From the IMG/VR virus record IMGVR_UViG_3300034072_000712, positions 1 through 38,366 of that record: 38,366 nucleotides of DNA; one strand, given 5' to 3'. The position numbers and the translations under genes were made by a program. The stretch is from a virus. A model generated the notes under the pieces. It had not been told where the DNA came from. It made no database searches and saw nothing but the letters and a program-made list of their open reading frames with translations. Below are positions 8,354-15,799 of this stretch, one piece after another. The first letter of the stretch is position 1, and each line of letters starts with the position of its first letter.

Positions 8354-11068
8354 TTAGCTCCAAGCCGATCCTGAAACCGGCGTGACCGCAGCAGAGCCGA
8401 CAGGGTTGTGCACCCCACCGGAGCCACGGTTGAGCCCGGCATTCCACTGTGCATCGTTCCCGACCAGGAAGATGACCGGCTGCGCCCCGGTTGGTCCCGT
8501 GCCATTGGTGCCGATCAGATCAGGGGCGAACTTTGCGCGGTTGGATGCGTCGGTCAAATCAACGCGCGCAGCAACGTTGAGGTAGAAGGCGCCGATCTCG
8601 ATGTTGTTACCGGTCGCCGGGCCGAACTGATAGGCGTTGATCGAGGCACTGTAGCTGACAACCTGCCCGCCCGTACCCCACGTCGCCGCCGAACTGCTGT
8701 CGGGCAGTCCGTCGATATAGACACTGCGCCCCGCGCTTTCGGTCGTCTGGGACGTATCCCACGACACCAGAATATCCCGCGCCACGCCGTCGCAGACGTT
8801 GATGTTGCTCTCGATCCGCCACAACTGCGAGGTGCCATTGTAGAGGTTGATGCGCAGCTTCCCAGTTGTGCCGACAAGCTGCACCTGGACGCGAGCGGTG
8901 CCAGAGGACGAACCGAAGATCGTCTGCACCGCTCCCGGAGGCGCCGCCATCTTGAACCGGGTCAAGGCGATCGTGCCGACATTCGCATCGGCTCCCAGCG
9001 AGCCAGATGCACGCCTGAATAGATCGGGCGTTGCGGAATCCATCGCGACAACCGGATAGCTGGCTGCCGATGCAGTAGTGGAAGCAAACGACCGCGCCCA
9101 GGCGCCGTTAAACGTGATCGTGGCAGTCGTGGCAGTCGAACCCGATGCACTGTTCGTCAGGTTGAGCCGCATATACTTGCCGCGGGTATAGCTGCCGCTG
9201 GTCGTAGCCGCCGTCGCGTTGGTGCCTGCTACGTCATCGGCGAACTGCACGGTGCCGTTCGAAACCGTGTAGGTTCCGGTCGCCGGGCCGCCGAGTATCT
9301 TGCGCCACTCCGAACTGACGGCCGAGCCGGCCACCTGGTTCGACAGGTTGGTGAACTTGACGAATACCGGCTCCATTGCCGTGTTGATCGTCCGTGCGGC
9401 GTAGTCGATGTAGCCGTCAGACCCGCCCGCGCCTTTGCCGACATAACCTGCGGTCGGCGAGAATGCCGCCACAACGTCAGCGCGGGTTGTCGGCCAAGTG
9501 CCGGAACCTGCAGCCGCGGTAGGCGGTGAAGTGAACACGGTGGCATAGGCGATGCTGGCACCCTGCGAGCCGAGCACCACCCCGTTGCCGGTGGTTACGC
9601 CACCGTCCATGCCGCTGAAACTCTCCGCGATATTGCTATCGAAGAAGGTCTGCTCGCCAACGGGATTCCAGCCAGGGTTTGGCGGCGTGATGCTGCAATT
9701 TACCGAATTCCCAACGTTGTCGGTGGCGTCATAGGTAAAGCGCGCAATCGTGTTGCGGTAGATGTAGCCGTTGCGGATACCCTCGGACTGCATGCCGACA
9801 GTGGAAAGGCGCGAGAGGCCGATGTTGCCGACAATGCGAACATCCTTGTAGTAGATGTTCTGTGGGTTATCGGCCATCAGGATCATCTGGCCGTGACCGC
9901 GAGTGTCGCCGTCGAATACAACATTGCCTTCGACCGTAATCGGACCCCAATCAACGGAAGTTTGAGTTCCACCGTTGTCGTCCATAAACATCTGCAACAT
10001 CATGTCGGCGTGGGGATCGCCGGGATCACCCTGTTGCGAGAAGCCCGTAGAAATGCTGTTGAAGCGCACCGTAACCGGCCCGCCCGTGGCGTTGTCCTGC
10101 GCAATCCCGAGGGCGATCGTGTCCATGTAGGTGCGCCGGAATGAGCACCCTTCCAGGAACGCTCCGCCTGTCGGGATGAATTTTACGCCGTTCAAGAGAT
10201 CAGCAAAGTCACAGTCAATCCATGACTGTAGGCCGGTAACGGTGATACCGGATTCACGCACCACCCCGAACTTCAGGTAGTCGATCATGCGTTGCTGACC
10301 GGCCCAAGTGATGATTTTCGAGCGGACGCCTACGCCAGTCAGCAGAGTGCCATTTGACGCTCCAGTTGTTCCCTTGGTCACGGTCGTAATGACACCGCCA
10401 GAGACGGTCATGGTCCAATCGGTAGGCAGCGTTGTAAACGTCACGCCGTCATTGGTGAATGTCAGCGGATAGGTGCCATCAGCCATCAGGCCCGCCACAT
10501 TGTTGCGCGATATGCTGTAATCGACAACGGCGCCGGTTCCGTCGAAAACAGGCAGAATGCATGCGTACTCAGGATAGCGGGTCTTTCCGGTAGGATTGAT
10601 GTCGTTATCCCATAGGTTGCCAGACGAACCAGGTCCGCCATAGCCACCCTTGAAGCCGCATCGCGTCCAGGTGCAGGCCCCGACATTGCCTGATCCGGAA
10701 TATGCAAACACGTCTGTGCCGTTAGATGTACCCCAGCTATCAGTAACGAAACGCAAATCTTCGAAAAACAGGTTCGCCGCGCCAGCACCAACCCTCCAGC
10801 GGATCAGGTTCGGACGGGATGCCGGGTTCTGCGCAACGAAGGTGACCTTGCTTGCGGGTGCCAGCGTGATCGTGCGCTGCGCCCAGTTGCCGCTCGCAAG
10901 AGCAACCCGCTTGTTGTTGAGCGTGGCGGAGCCGAGCGCGAGGATATCGGTCAACTCGCTTTCGGTTGTTGCGGTGTAATCAGCCGGCGTTGGTGTTGGC
11001 GTCGGTGTGCCTCCGCCAACGCAGCGTACAGCCAAGCCGGGACCAAAGCCAAAACCGAACCGGCCCAT
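8354..11068 (-). CDS. Large beta-helix spike / fibre protein
   Basis: This 904-residue protein begins with a Phe/Gly-rich segment (MGRFGFGFGPGLAVR) and a TPTPTPTP linker at about 22-30. A long region (about 35-520) follows, with repeated strand-turn patterns and many Asn/Asp/Gly turns typical of right-handed beta-helix proteins such as tailspikes and polysaccharide depolymerases. The last 250 residues look like a jelly-roll/LamG-like carbohydrate-binding domain (RVQVQLVGTTGKLRINLYNG). It directly follows a gene-transfer-agent-type spike base gene with two bases between them, so the short N-terminus may dock on that base. Placing a spike between the tail tube and tail chaperone genes is unusual. 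The ligand and any enzyme activity are unknown. Confidence 0.65.
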   Translation of the reverse strand: MGRFGFGFGPGLAVRCVGGGTPTPTPTPADYTATTESELTDILALGSATLNNKRVALASGNWAQRTITLAPASKVTFVAQNPASRPNLIRWRVGAGAANLFFEDLRFVTDSWGTSNGTDVFAYSGSGNVGACTWTRCGFKGGYGGPGSSGNLWDNDINPTGKTRYPEYACILPVFDGTGAVVDYSISRNNVAGLMADGTYPLTFTNDGVTFTTLPTDWTMTVSGGVITTVTKGTTGASNGTLLTGVGVRSKIITWAGQQRMIDYLKFGVVRESGITVTGLQSWIDCDFADLLNGVKFIPTGGAFLEGCSFRRTYMDTIALGIAQDNATGGPVTVRFNSISTGFSQQGDPGDPHADMMLQMFMDDNGGTQTSVDWGPITVEGNVVFDGDTRGHGQMILMADNPQNIYYKDVRIVGNIGLSRLSTVGMQSEGIRNGYIYRNTIARFTYDATDNVGNSVNCSITPPNPGWNPVGEQTFFDSNIAESFSGMDGGVTTGNGVVLGSQGASIAYATVFTSPPTAAAGSGTWPTTRADVVAAFSPTAGYVGKGAGGSDGYIDYAARTINTAMEPVFVKFTNLSNQVAGSAVSSEWRKILGGPATGTYTVSNGTVQFADDVAGTNATAATTSGSYTRGKYMRLNLTNSASGSTATTATITFNGAWARSFASTTASAASYPVVAMDSATPDLFRRASGSLGADANVGTIALTRFKMAAPPGAVQTIFGSSSGTARVQVQLVGTTGKLRINLYNGTSQLWRIESNINVCDGVARDILVSWDTSQTTESAGRSVYIDGLPDSSSAATWGTGGQVVSYSASINAYQFGPATGNNIEIGAFYLNVAARVDLTDASNRAKFAPDLIGTNGTGPTGAQPVIFLVGNDAQWNAGLNRGSGGVHNPVGSAAVTPVSGSAWS

Positions 11069-11070
11069 GA

Positions 11071-11337
11071 TCAGGCGTACCCGATGATCGTGCCGGTCAC
11101 GGTCGTACCCGTGGCGCGAACGTATTGGGCGCGAACGTTGATGACTTCGCCTGCCAGCACCGGATGTGGCACGTCAGTCGAGCTGTCTATGCCCCGCAGC
11201 GTGATCACGCCGTCGCTTGGCGCACGAATGGCCTTGGGCACGATCGCCAGCTCGTTGCTGTCGTGAGGTGTGATCACGAAGGGATTGCGCGAGGGCAGAG
11301 CCACGCTGTCCCTGTATCCCTGGAAGGTATCTGACAT
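11071..11337 (-). CDS. Spike base protein, Rcc01079-like
   Basis: This 88-residue protein starts MSDTFQGYRDS. I chose ATG 11337 because GGGAG stands at good spacing; a longer start at 11373 lacks a ribosome binding site. The sequence has the layout of the RCAP_Rcc01079 spike base family: S-R-N-x-F-x-I-T-P near the N-terminus, LRGIDSS in the middle and V-R-A-Q-Y-V-R-A-T-G-T near the end. In the Rhodobacter gene transfer agent this protein forms the base of head spikes that bind capsule. The neighbouring 904-residue protein is the probable spike. Family assignment is from memory of the pattern. Confidence 0.7.
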   Translation of the reverse strand: MSDTFQGYRDSVALPSRNPFVITPHDSNELAIVPKAIRAPSDGVITLRGIDSSTDVPHPVLAGEVINVRAQYVRATGTTVTGTIIGYA

Positions 11338-11452
11338 TGTCACTTCTCCCACCGGCCACGAAAAAGGTGGCACTGGTCACTGCAAATCGTAACGAATCAG
11401 GCGTAGAAGGTGCTTGCGACCCGAAGGGCACATCCCGTGCTCTGACACTCGG

Positions 11453-11486
11453 CCCTGCTGCCTCCCTTCTGGCAGCAGGGCTTTTT
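11453..11486 (+). terminator. Strong hairpin followed by T-run on the plus strand
   Basis: A perfect 10-bp stem (CCCTGCTGCC / GGCAGCAGGG) with an 8-base loop is followed by CTTTTT. The shape is that of an intrinsic terminator for plus-strand transcription, yet all nearby genes are on the minus strand. On the minus-strand transcript the same hairpin sits just after the tail tube stop codon without a U-tract, so there it would act as an mRNA 3'-end stabiliser or attenuator rather than a terminator. Confidence 0.5.
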
Positions 11487-11488
11487 CA

Positions 11489-12085
11489 TCAGAGCGCCGC
11501 CTGATGTTGCGCGATCAGGCTTCCGAAGCGTTCGTCCTCGCTCGCCGCGTCCAGGTCTTCCAGCGCCTCGAACGTCAGCTCGATGCCGGCAGGCTGGCCC
11601 TTGCGGTAGACGATCGCCGGGCTGCCCGAAACATAGCAGCGCGGCACCTGATACTGCGCCGTGTACGTCGGATCATACGGCGAAACGCCGCGCGCCAGCA
11701 GCGCATAGACCGTAACATCCTTGCCGCGGCTCAGGCCCATCTTCTTGGTGCCGGCAGTGCCGACGCCCGCCGCCGTGGTGATCAGGGCATTACCGTTCAC
11801 CGCAACCTTGTACTGCTCCAGGCTGACATCCATCAGCGTGACGCGGAACATCAGGTCTTCTTCAGGGCGGAAAGCCTTGATCGCGCCGACCGAGCCGCCA
11901 GCGCGGACCTTGTTGATCGTCTGGCTGTGCGTAACCGTCACGCCTTCCTCGGTCTGGCTGCGATCGCCGCTGGTGCCGACCAGCACCCAGGTGTTGGCAG
12001 GTGCATCGTCGATTGCCGGGAATGCCGTCCCGACCGGTGCCAGCCACAGCTCCAGTGGCTGCCCTACGATTTCATACGGTTCCAT
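11489..12085 (-). CDS. Major tail tube protein
   Basis: This 198-residue, beta-rich protein has a size and position (after the tail terminator and before spike and chaperone genes) that fit the tube subunit of a siphovirus tail. The start MEPYEIVGQPLELWLAPVGT resembles the N-terminal strand of lambda gpV/HK97-type tube proteins. The central AFRPEEDLMFRVTLMDVSLEQYKVA segment and the C-terminal ELTFEALED strand also fit. A strong GAGGAGG stands before the ATG, consistent with high expression. The hairpin immediately downstream may protect this abundant mRNA. Confidence 0.75.
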   Translation of the reverse strand: MEPYEIVGQPLELWLAPVGTAFPAIDDAPANTWVLVGTSGDRSQTEEGVTVTHSQTINKVRAGGSVGAIKAFRPEEDLMFRVTLMDVSLEQYKVAVNGNALITTAAGVGTAGTKKMGLSRGKDVTVYALLARGVSPYDPTYTAQYQVPRCYVSGSPAIVYRKGQPAGIELTFEALEDLDAASEDERFGSLIAQHQAAL

Positions 12086-12098
12086 CTAAACCTCCTCT

Positions 12099-12530
12099 TC
12101 AGCTTACTTTGACCAGCGCGTACTGGATCTGGAACGATCGCCATGCGCGCGGCCAATCGGTCACCGGCTCCCGCCCGCTCGAAAACCCGCCCGCGCTCTG
12201 CACCCAGTGGACGAAAGTCCCGTCGGCCACCTGGGCGCGTGCCCGGCGCAGCTTCAGCGCGCACAGGTCGGCCAGCGATGCGGCCAGCGCCGGCGTCGGC
12301 CCGAAGGCGTACAGGTCCACCCGCTGCGTATCGAACTCGGCGAAGCCGCGCCCATTTGCCGCGACCCCGCCCGATGCTTTGACGACGAAGGCATCGCGCG
12401 GCATGTCGTCGGTCTCGGCCGCTGGCAGCTCGCCGCCAAACCCGCGTGTGCCCACGCGCGCAGCCACGTCGGCATCAGCCAGCAGGATCGCCACCACGGC
12501 GCCAACCGGATCGGCAGGAACGTCAGGCAT
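12099..12530 (-). CDS. Tail terminator / completion protein (DUF3168-like)
   Basis: This 143-residue protein starts at ATG 12530, chosen because AGGAGG lies seven bases upstream; a frame extending to 12578 has no such site. The order PVGAVVAILLADADVAARVGTRGFGGELP...VDLYAFGPTP...LHALKL-like helix resembles DUF3168/tail terminator proteins, which cap the tube and join it to the head. It lies between the gp10-like protein and the tube gene, as in HK97-type modules. Confidence 0.65.
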   Translation of the reverse strand: MPDVPADPVGAVVAILLADADVAARVGTRGFGGELPAAETDDMPRDAFVVKASGGVAANGRGFAEFDTQRVDLYAFGPTPALAASLADLCALKLRRARAQVADGTFVHWVQSAGGFSSGREPVTDWPRAWRSFQIQYALVKVS

Positions 12531-13116
12531 CGCCGTTACCTCCTGCCGATCCGCCTCCCGAACCTTCTGGCCCGCCACCTGCGCTGCCCGGCTTCAGTCG
12601 CTCCCAAGCCTTGCGGATGTTTCCTGCCAGCTCGGGATAGGCCGCATCGCCTGCCGGGCGCAGGTATGGCCGCGCCGGGATCGTGACGCTGCGCTTGAGG
12701 ATGTAGTGAACCTCGCCGCTGAATTCGTCGACCAGCATGGGCTGGCCCTTGATGCTCTGCACATATGCCAGGCCAACCAGGTTGCGTGGGCTTCCGGCCT
12801 TGCGCGCCAGATCTGTCACCGGGATCGCCAGGAACTTTGTGTTCTTCGGCTCGATCACGCCACCCAGTTCGTGGATCAGCGCATACTCCACGTCCTGCAC
12901 GCCCCAGGTGCCGCTCACACCTTTCTCATCGGGCGCCGCATATTGGACCACGTTGATGCCACGCGTCAGGTTGCCGCTGTCATCCTGCCAGCTGTGATTG
13001 CGACGGGCGTGGTTCACTGCCCCACCCATCGTACGGTTCACGCCCTCGATCTGCGCGGCAAGCATCCGCGCCTTGACCGCCTTGCCGTTCCAGCGAAGCG
13101 AGCTTTGGACCGCCAT
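12523..13116 (-). CDS. Head-tail joining protein, HK97 gp10-like
   Basis: This 197-residue protein carries the sequence feature YALIHELGGVI (about residues 78-88), typical of HK97 gp10/Mu gpG-like morphogenesis proteins, and a C-terminal RPYLRPA segment also seen in that family (I/V-PARPxLxPA). The last 25 residues are a Gly/Ser-rich tail. It probably helps tail-to-connector attachment. It overlaps the downstream gene by 8 bases. Confidence 0.7.
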   Translation of the reverse strand: MAVQSSLRWNGKAVKARMLAAQIEGVNRTMGGAVNHARRNHSWQDDSGNLTRGINVVQYAAPDEKGVSGTWGVQDVEYALIHELGGVIEPKNTKFLAIPVTDLARKAGSPRNLVGLAYVQSIKGQPMLVDEFSGEVHYILKRSVTIPARPYLRPAGDAAYPELAGNIRKAWERLKPGSAGGGPEGSGGGSAGGNGDA

Positions 13117-13358
13117 CAGCAGTACCTCCCGCTGATGAGGCCTTCAGCGGATCGCCACGCGGGTCTTCCATTGATGCGAGGGTGCGGACGCCAAGTTTCG
13201 CAACCGGCGTCTAGCCAGTCGAGATCGACCGGACCATAGAGGCGGTCGCTCACCAGATCGGCGGCGCGCTGGCCGGTGACAGTGTTCTCCGAATACTGCC
13301 AGCACCCCTTGATGCCGCAGACCTTCCAAGCGAACAGCGAACCGATGAAACGAAGCAT
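13116..13358 (-). CDS. Small hypothetical phage protein
   Basis: This 80-residue protein shares one base with each neighbour's stop or start, so it is clearly part of the operon. It starts with a short hydrophobic/aromatic segment (LRFIGSLFAWKVCGIKGCWQY), continues with ENTVTGQRAA and is rich in Trp and Gly. I do not recognise the family. The position between the head-closure and gp10-like genes suggests a minor head-tail or assembly protein, but nothing in the sequence proves that. Confidence 0.5.
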   Translation of the reverse strand: MLRFIGSLFAWKVCGIKGCWQYSENTVTGQRAADLVSDRLYGPVDLDWLDAGCETWRPHPRINGRPAWRSAEGLISGRYC

Positions 13359-13705
13359 CAGCCGATCCTCCGCAATGTGGCTTCAAGGTGCGTATGCTTG
13401 AACTGCACCGGACCTTCGACCAGCAGCGGCCCGGCGTGAAGCACCGCGCCCTTGCGATCCGTGACGCTCGCCAGCCTGTCGCCCGGCCGCAGATCGGTGC
13501 CCAGCGCAAACAGGCCGCGCGCCCCCTCGATCTGCGCCTGTTTCTGCCCGTCGATCAATTGGGTGCTGCTGCCCGACCATACAAAGCACGCCACCGGATC
13601 GCCCAACGGGCTGTAGCTGCCGGCGTTGGGCGCGTTCCATCCATCGGTGCCGGTGCTGGTCGCCCGCTCGATCTGCGCCCGCATGGTCAGCCTGCCCGCG
13701 ATCAT
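13358..13705 (-). CDS. Head closure / head-tail adaptor protein
   Basis: This 115-residue protein starts at ATG 13705, which overlaps the upstream stop (ATGA); the frame reads further upstream, but that part is a shadow of the next gene. The sequence MIAGRLTMRAQIERA...DPVACFVWSGSS has the layout of SPP1 gp16-like head closure proteins (short beta-barrel, R-x-T/Q-I-E-R start). It lies before the gp10-like protein, as in HK97-type gene order. Confidence 0.6.
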   Translation of the reverse strand: MIAGRLTMRAQIERATSTGTDGWNAPNAGSYSPLGDPVACFVWSGSSTQLIDGQKQAQIEGARGLFALGTDLRPGDRLASVTDRKGAVLHAGPLLVEGPVQFKHTHLEATLRRIG

Positions 13706-14007
13706 GACAGGCCACCCTCGTGCGCAACCTTCAGCGCCAGCCCGCCGATCACATTGGCGAACTGGGCTTCGGTCATCTCGGGGCCCAGGATGGCCTCGCC
13801 TTGGCACGCCATGCACCGCGAGCCGCTTTCCGATCGCAGGTAGTTGCGAGAGACATGGCCCTTGGTGCAGAACCAGTGCGGCTCTTCGAACCATGCATCA
13901 GGCACGACCATGAACATCTCGTCCCCGCGCGCCTCTGCCGCCTTGGCCAGATCGTCGCGCCACTCGACCAGGGCGCGGAGCATGGGGGAGAGATCGGCGA
14001 GGTTCAC
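13702..14007 (-). CDS. Small protein with Cys/His metal-site candidate
   Basis: This 101-residue protein has an N-terminal acidic helix region, then FCTKGHVS and, about 15 residues on, SRCMACQGE. The Cys/His set C-x3-H ... C-x2-C is a plausible zinc site. The C-terminal half (EMTEAQFANVIGGLALKV) is helical. It overlaps both neighbours by 4 bases. I do not recognise a family. It belongs to a run of five small genes inside the head-completion cassette, so an accessory rather than structural role is possible. Confidence 0.55.
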   Translation of the reverse strand: MNLADLSPMLRALVEWRDDLAKAAEARGDEMFMVVPDAWFEEPHWFCTKGHVSRNYLRSESGSRCMACQGEAILGPEMTEAQFANVIGGLALKVAHEGGLS

Positions 14008-14561
14008 GCCCCGTCATCCCCGTCGCTGTCTGCAATCGTGTCCGGCACGCGCGCTACCGGCGCAGCAGCGGGTTGCCCCAGCATATGCCTGATCATTTGC
14101 TCGGCCTGCGCGGCAGTAAACAGGTTGGTGCCGACCGGGGCACGGTGGAATTCGTGCGGCGTCCCCTGGCAGGAAACCCGCTCAAACGAGATGCCGCAAT
14201 CTGGCGCAAAATCGGTGGGCAGCTTCCACGCCAGAAACCGATCAACCATCTGCTTGATCTGCACGTCGGTCATTTCGACATCCTCGACCGGCGCCACTAT
14301 CGGCGCGCGCGAACCTTTCGGTTCGAAGAACCTGGCATCCGGCCCGCAACACTCGCGCTTGGTCAATGTCCTGGTGCGGCTGCGCTCCAGTGCCGCGCCT
14401 GCATGCAGCCGCTTGCGATAGCCGTTGCTGCCGGCGTCGAAGTGCAGCCCGATCAGGCGCACGCATGTGCCGCCGCTGATATGGTCGCAATCCTTGCACA
14501 GCACGCGGCCCGGCATCGGCCCGTTGACGGGATCACCCGCCGGGTTGGCGTTGGCGCTCAC
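14004..14561 (-). CDS. Cys-rich N-terminal domain fused to a common phage domain
   Basis: This 185-residue protein starts with GTG at 14561, overlapping the upstream stop (GTGA) with GGGGAG upstream. The N-terminal domain holds CKDC, a further Cys, then CC within KRECCGPDARFFEP (about residues 22-82), a likely zinc-binding fold seen in small phage proteins. The C-terminal part (about 95-165) has TDVQIKQMVDRFLAWKLP and GTNLFTAAQAEQMIRHML, which I recognise as a widespread phage hypothetical domain normally encoded alone. The combination looks like a fusion. Function is unknown. Confidence 0.55.
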   Translation of the reverse strand: MSANANPAGDPVNGPMPGRVLCKDCDHISGGTCVRLIGLHFDAGSNGYRKRLHAGAALERSRTRTLTKRECCGPDARFFEPKGSRAPIVAPVEDVEMTDVQIKQMVDRFLAWKLPTDFAPDCGISFERVSCQGTPHEFHRAPVGTNLFTAAQAEQMIRHMLGQPAAAPVARVPDTIADSDGDDGA

Positions 14562-14770
14562 CCCTCGATCTCCCCAACCGATCGCACCAGCAGGCGGGCC
14601 CCCATCACCACACAGTAAGCGACAACGATCGGCCAGAAGATCGAGAACACGATCCCGAACATCACCGTGATCGCCCCGCCGATCGGGTCCATCGGTTGGC
14701 GCGACTTCAGCCAGGTCCACACCAGGCCAATGGCCAGGCCCGCGACGTAGACGAGCAGTACCGTCTTCAT
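14558..14770 (-). CDS. Small inner-membrane protein
   Basis: This 70-residue protein starts at ATG 14770 (MKTVLLVYVAGLAIG), overlapping the stop of the upstream gene (ATGA). Two hydrophobic segments at about residues 3-17 and 28-55 predict a helical hairpin in the membrane. It is too small and isolated from the lysis genes to be called a holin. It is part of the accessory run of small genes at 13.7-15.2 kb. Confidence 0.5.
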   Translation of the reverse strand: MKTVLLVYVAGLAIGLVWTWLKSRQPMDPIGGAITVMFGIVFSIFWPIVVAYCVVMGARLLVRSVGEIEG

Positions 14771-15027
14771 GCCGCCCGCCTGCGGTTGCGCCTGCGCACG
14801 CGCCGGGAAATGTGCAGGCGGTTCGCTCTGCGGCGCAGATGTGCAGCAGCCCCACGGCTGCGGCGGCGTACCCAACCGCTATGCGCAAGGCGACGTGCCT
14901 TGCGGCGGCGGGTAGTAGTGCGCGGCGCGACGACGATGGTGATCGCGCGCTCCGACATCATCACCGGAGATGACAGGCCAAAGGCAAGCGCTGCTGCGAG
15001 GCCCAGTCTTGAGAACAGCCCAACCAT
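14767..15027 (-). CDS. Exported or anchored arginine-rich small protein
   Basis: This 86-residue protein starts at ATG 15027 (overlap ATGA with the upstream stop). It has an N-terminal signal-like segment (MVGLFSRLGLAAALAFGLSSP) followed by a 53-residue tail with about 22 arginines, grouped as RRR, RRRKARR, RRRSR, RRRAN, RRVRRRNRRR. No family is recognised. Such a tail could bind nucleic acid, lipopolysaccharide or another acidic polymer after export. Its start and stop fit the coupled operon, which supports it being a real gene despite the odd composition. Confidence 0.45.
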   Translation of the reverse strand: MVGLFSRLGLAAALAFGLSSPVMMSERAITIVVAPRTTTRRRKARRLAHSGWVRRRSRGAAAHLRRRANRLHISRRVRRRNRRRAA

Positions 15028-15233
15028 CAGAGAACCTCGAAGATCGGTTCGCCGCCAACGGCATTTGCTGTCCACAGGAACGCGGTTTCGAACTGGGTTC
15101 GACAGACAGCCATGCCGCGAGGATCGCAGTTCGCGGCCCTCATCGTGGCAAGCATTTCAGCCACTGCCTTGATTGCAGTCGCGGTCTTTTCGGTCAGCGC
15201 TGCTGCAGCTTCCGAATTGTCGATATCGATCAC
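15027..15233 (-). CDS. Acb2/Tad1 hairpin-like protein (candidate anti-CBASS sponge)
   Basis: This 68-residue protein starts with GTG at 15233, overlapping the connector gene stop (GTGA). It is two helices: residues about 8-34 (ALTEKTATAIKAVAEMLATM) and about 38-60, joined by NCDPRG. The second helix reads RGMAVCRTQFETAFLWTANAV, which follows the Acb2/Tad1 hairpin (DUF7681) pattern: D-P-R ... A-x-R-T-x-x-E-x-A/G-F-x-x-x-x-x-A-V. Characterised Acb2 proteins are small hexamers that sequester cyclic nucleotides made by CBASS and related defences. Whether the binding residues are kept cannot be judged here. Confidence 0.6.
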   Translation of the reverse strand: MIDIDNSEAAAALTEKTATAIKAVAEMLATMRAANCDPRGMAVCRTQFETAFLWTANAVGGEPIFEVL

Positions 15234-15796
15234 GCCATCACCATCCCGCGCCGCTGCGCGAGCCCTTCGAAAATCTTCTCGCGATCGGCGCTCATGTCGC
15301 CCGAAAGCGTGAAGCTGTAATCGCCGGCCCGCTCGCTGCGCAGGCCACCGCGATAGGAAAGCTGGAGCTGCACAAGCTGGATCGTCGCTTCGTCGCGCGC
15401 AGCCTGTTCGCCCAGCGGTGTATAAGTGATCTGCACCATCGGCGCCCAAAAGGTGCGCCCGTTGGTTCCAGTGGTCAGACGCTGCAGCGTGCGCCCGCCA
15501 TGCATCACGCGGTAATCGTCCGCCGCCAGTGTCACCTGGGCGGATGCGTCGCCGCTGTTGCCGGGATCGATCTCGATCACTTCGACAGGCGCGGCCGTGT
15601 CGATCGGCCGCACCAGGCGCAGCGTGCGCAGGTACGTTGTCGCCGGATCAGCCGGATCGCCCAGCAGCAGCTCGACCGGACCGGCCGGGCCAAAGCGCAC
15701 GTCCATTTCGCCGGCAATGCCGTCGATCATGGATTGCAGCTCAGCGTCCGAAAGGTCGCTGCCCGTGCGTTCCTTGACCCGGTCGATCAGCGCCAT
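15230..15796 (-). CDS. Head-tail connector protein, gp6-like
   Basis: This 188-residue protein starts MALIDRVKERTGSDLSDAELQSMID. The N-terminal helical region with a helix ending in G-x-M-D-x-R-F-G, followed by a central beta part (ADDYRVMHGGRTLQRL, VQITYTPLG) and a C-terminal helix, matches the HK97 gp6/SPP1 gp15 adaptor family that docks on the portal. It lies downstream of the capsid genes and upstream of the head-closure gene, the expected order. Confidence 0.65.
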   Translation of the reverse strand: MALIDRVKERTGSDLSDAELQSMIDGIAGEMDVRFGPAGPVELLLGDPADPATTYLRTLRLVRPIDTAAPVEVIEIDPGNSGDASAQVTLAADDYRVMHGGRTLQRLTTGTNGRTFWAPMVQITYTPLGEQAARDEATIQLVQLQLSYRGGLRSERAGDYSFTLSGDMSADREKIFEGLAQRRGMVMA

Positions 15797-15799
15797 GGC

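Noticed and set aside
14558-14888. Upstream extensions of the genes at 14004 and 14558
   Set aside because: Ribosome binding sites and ATGA/GTGA overlaps favour the shorter starts at 14561 and 14770.
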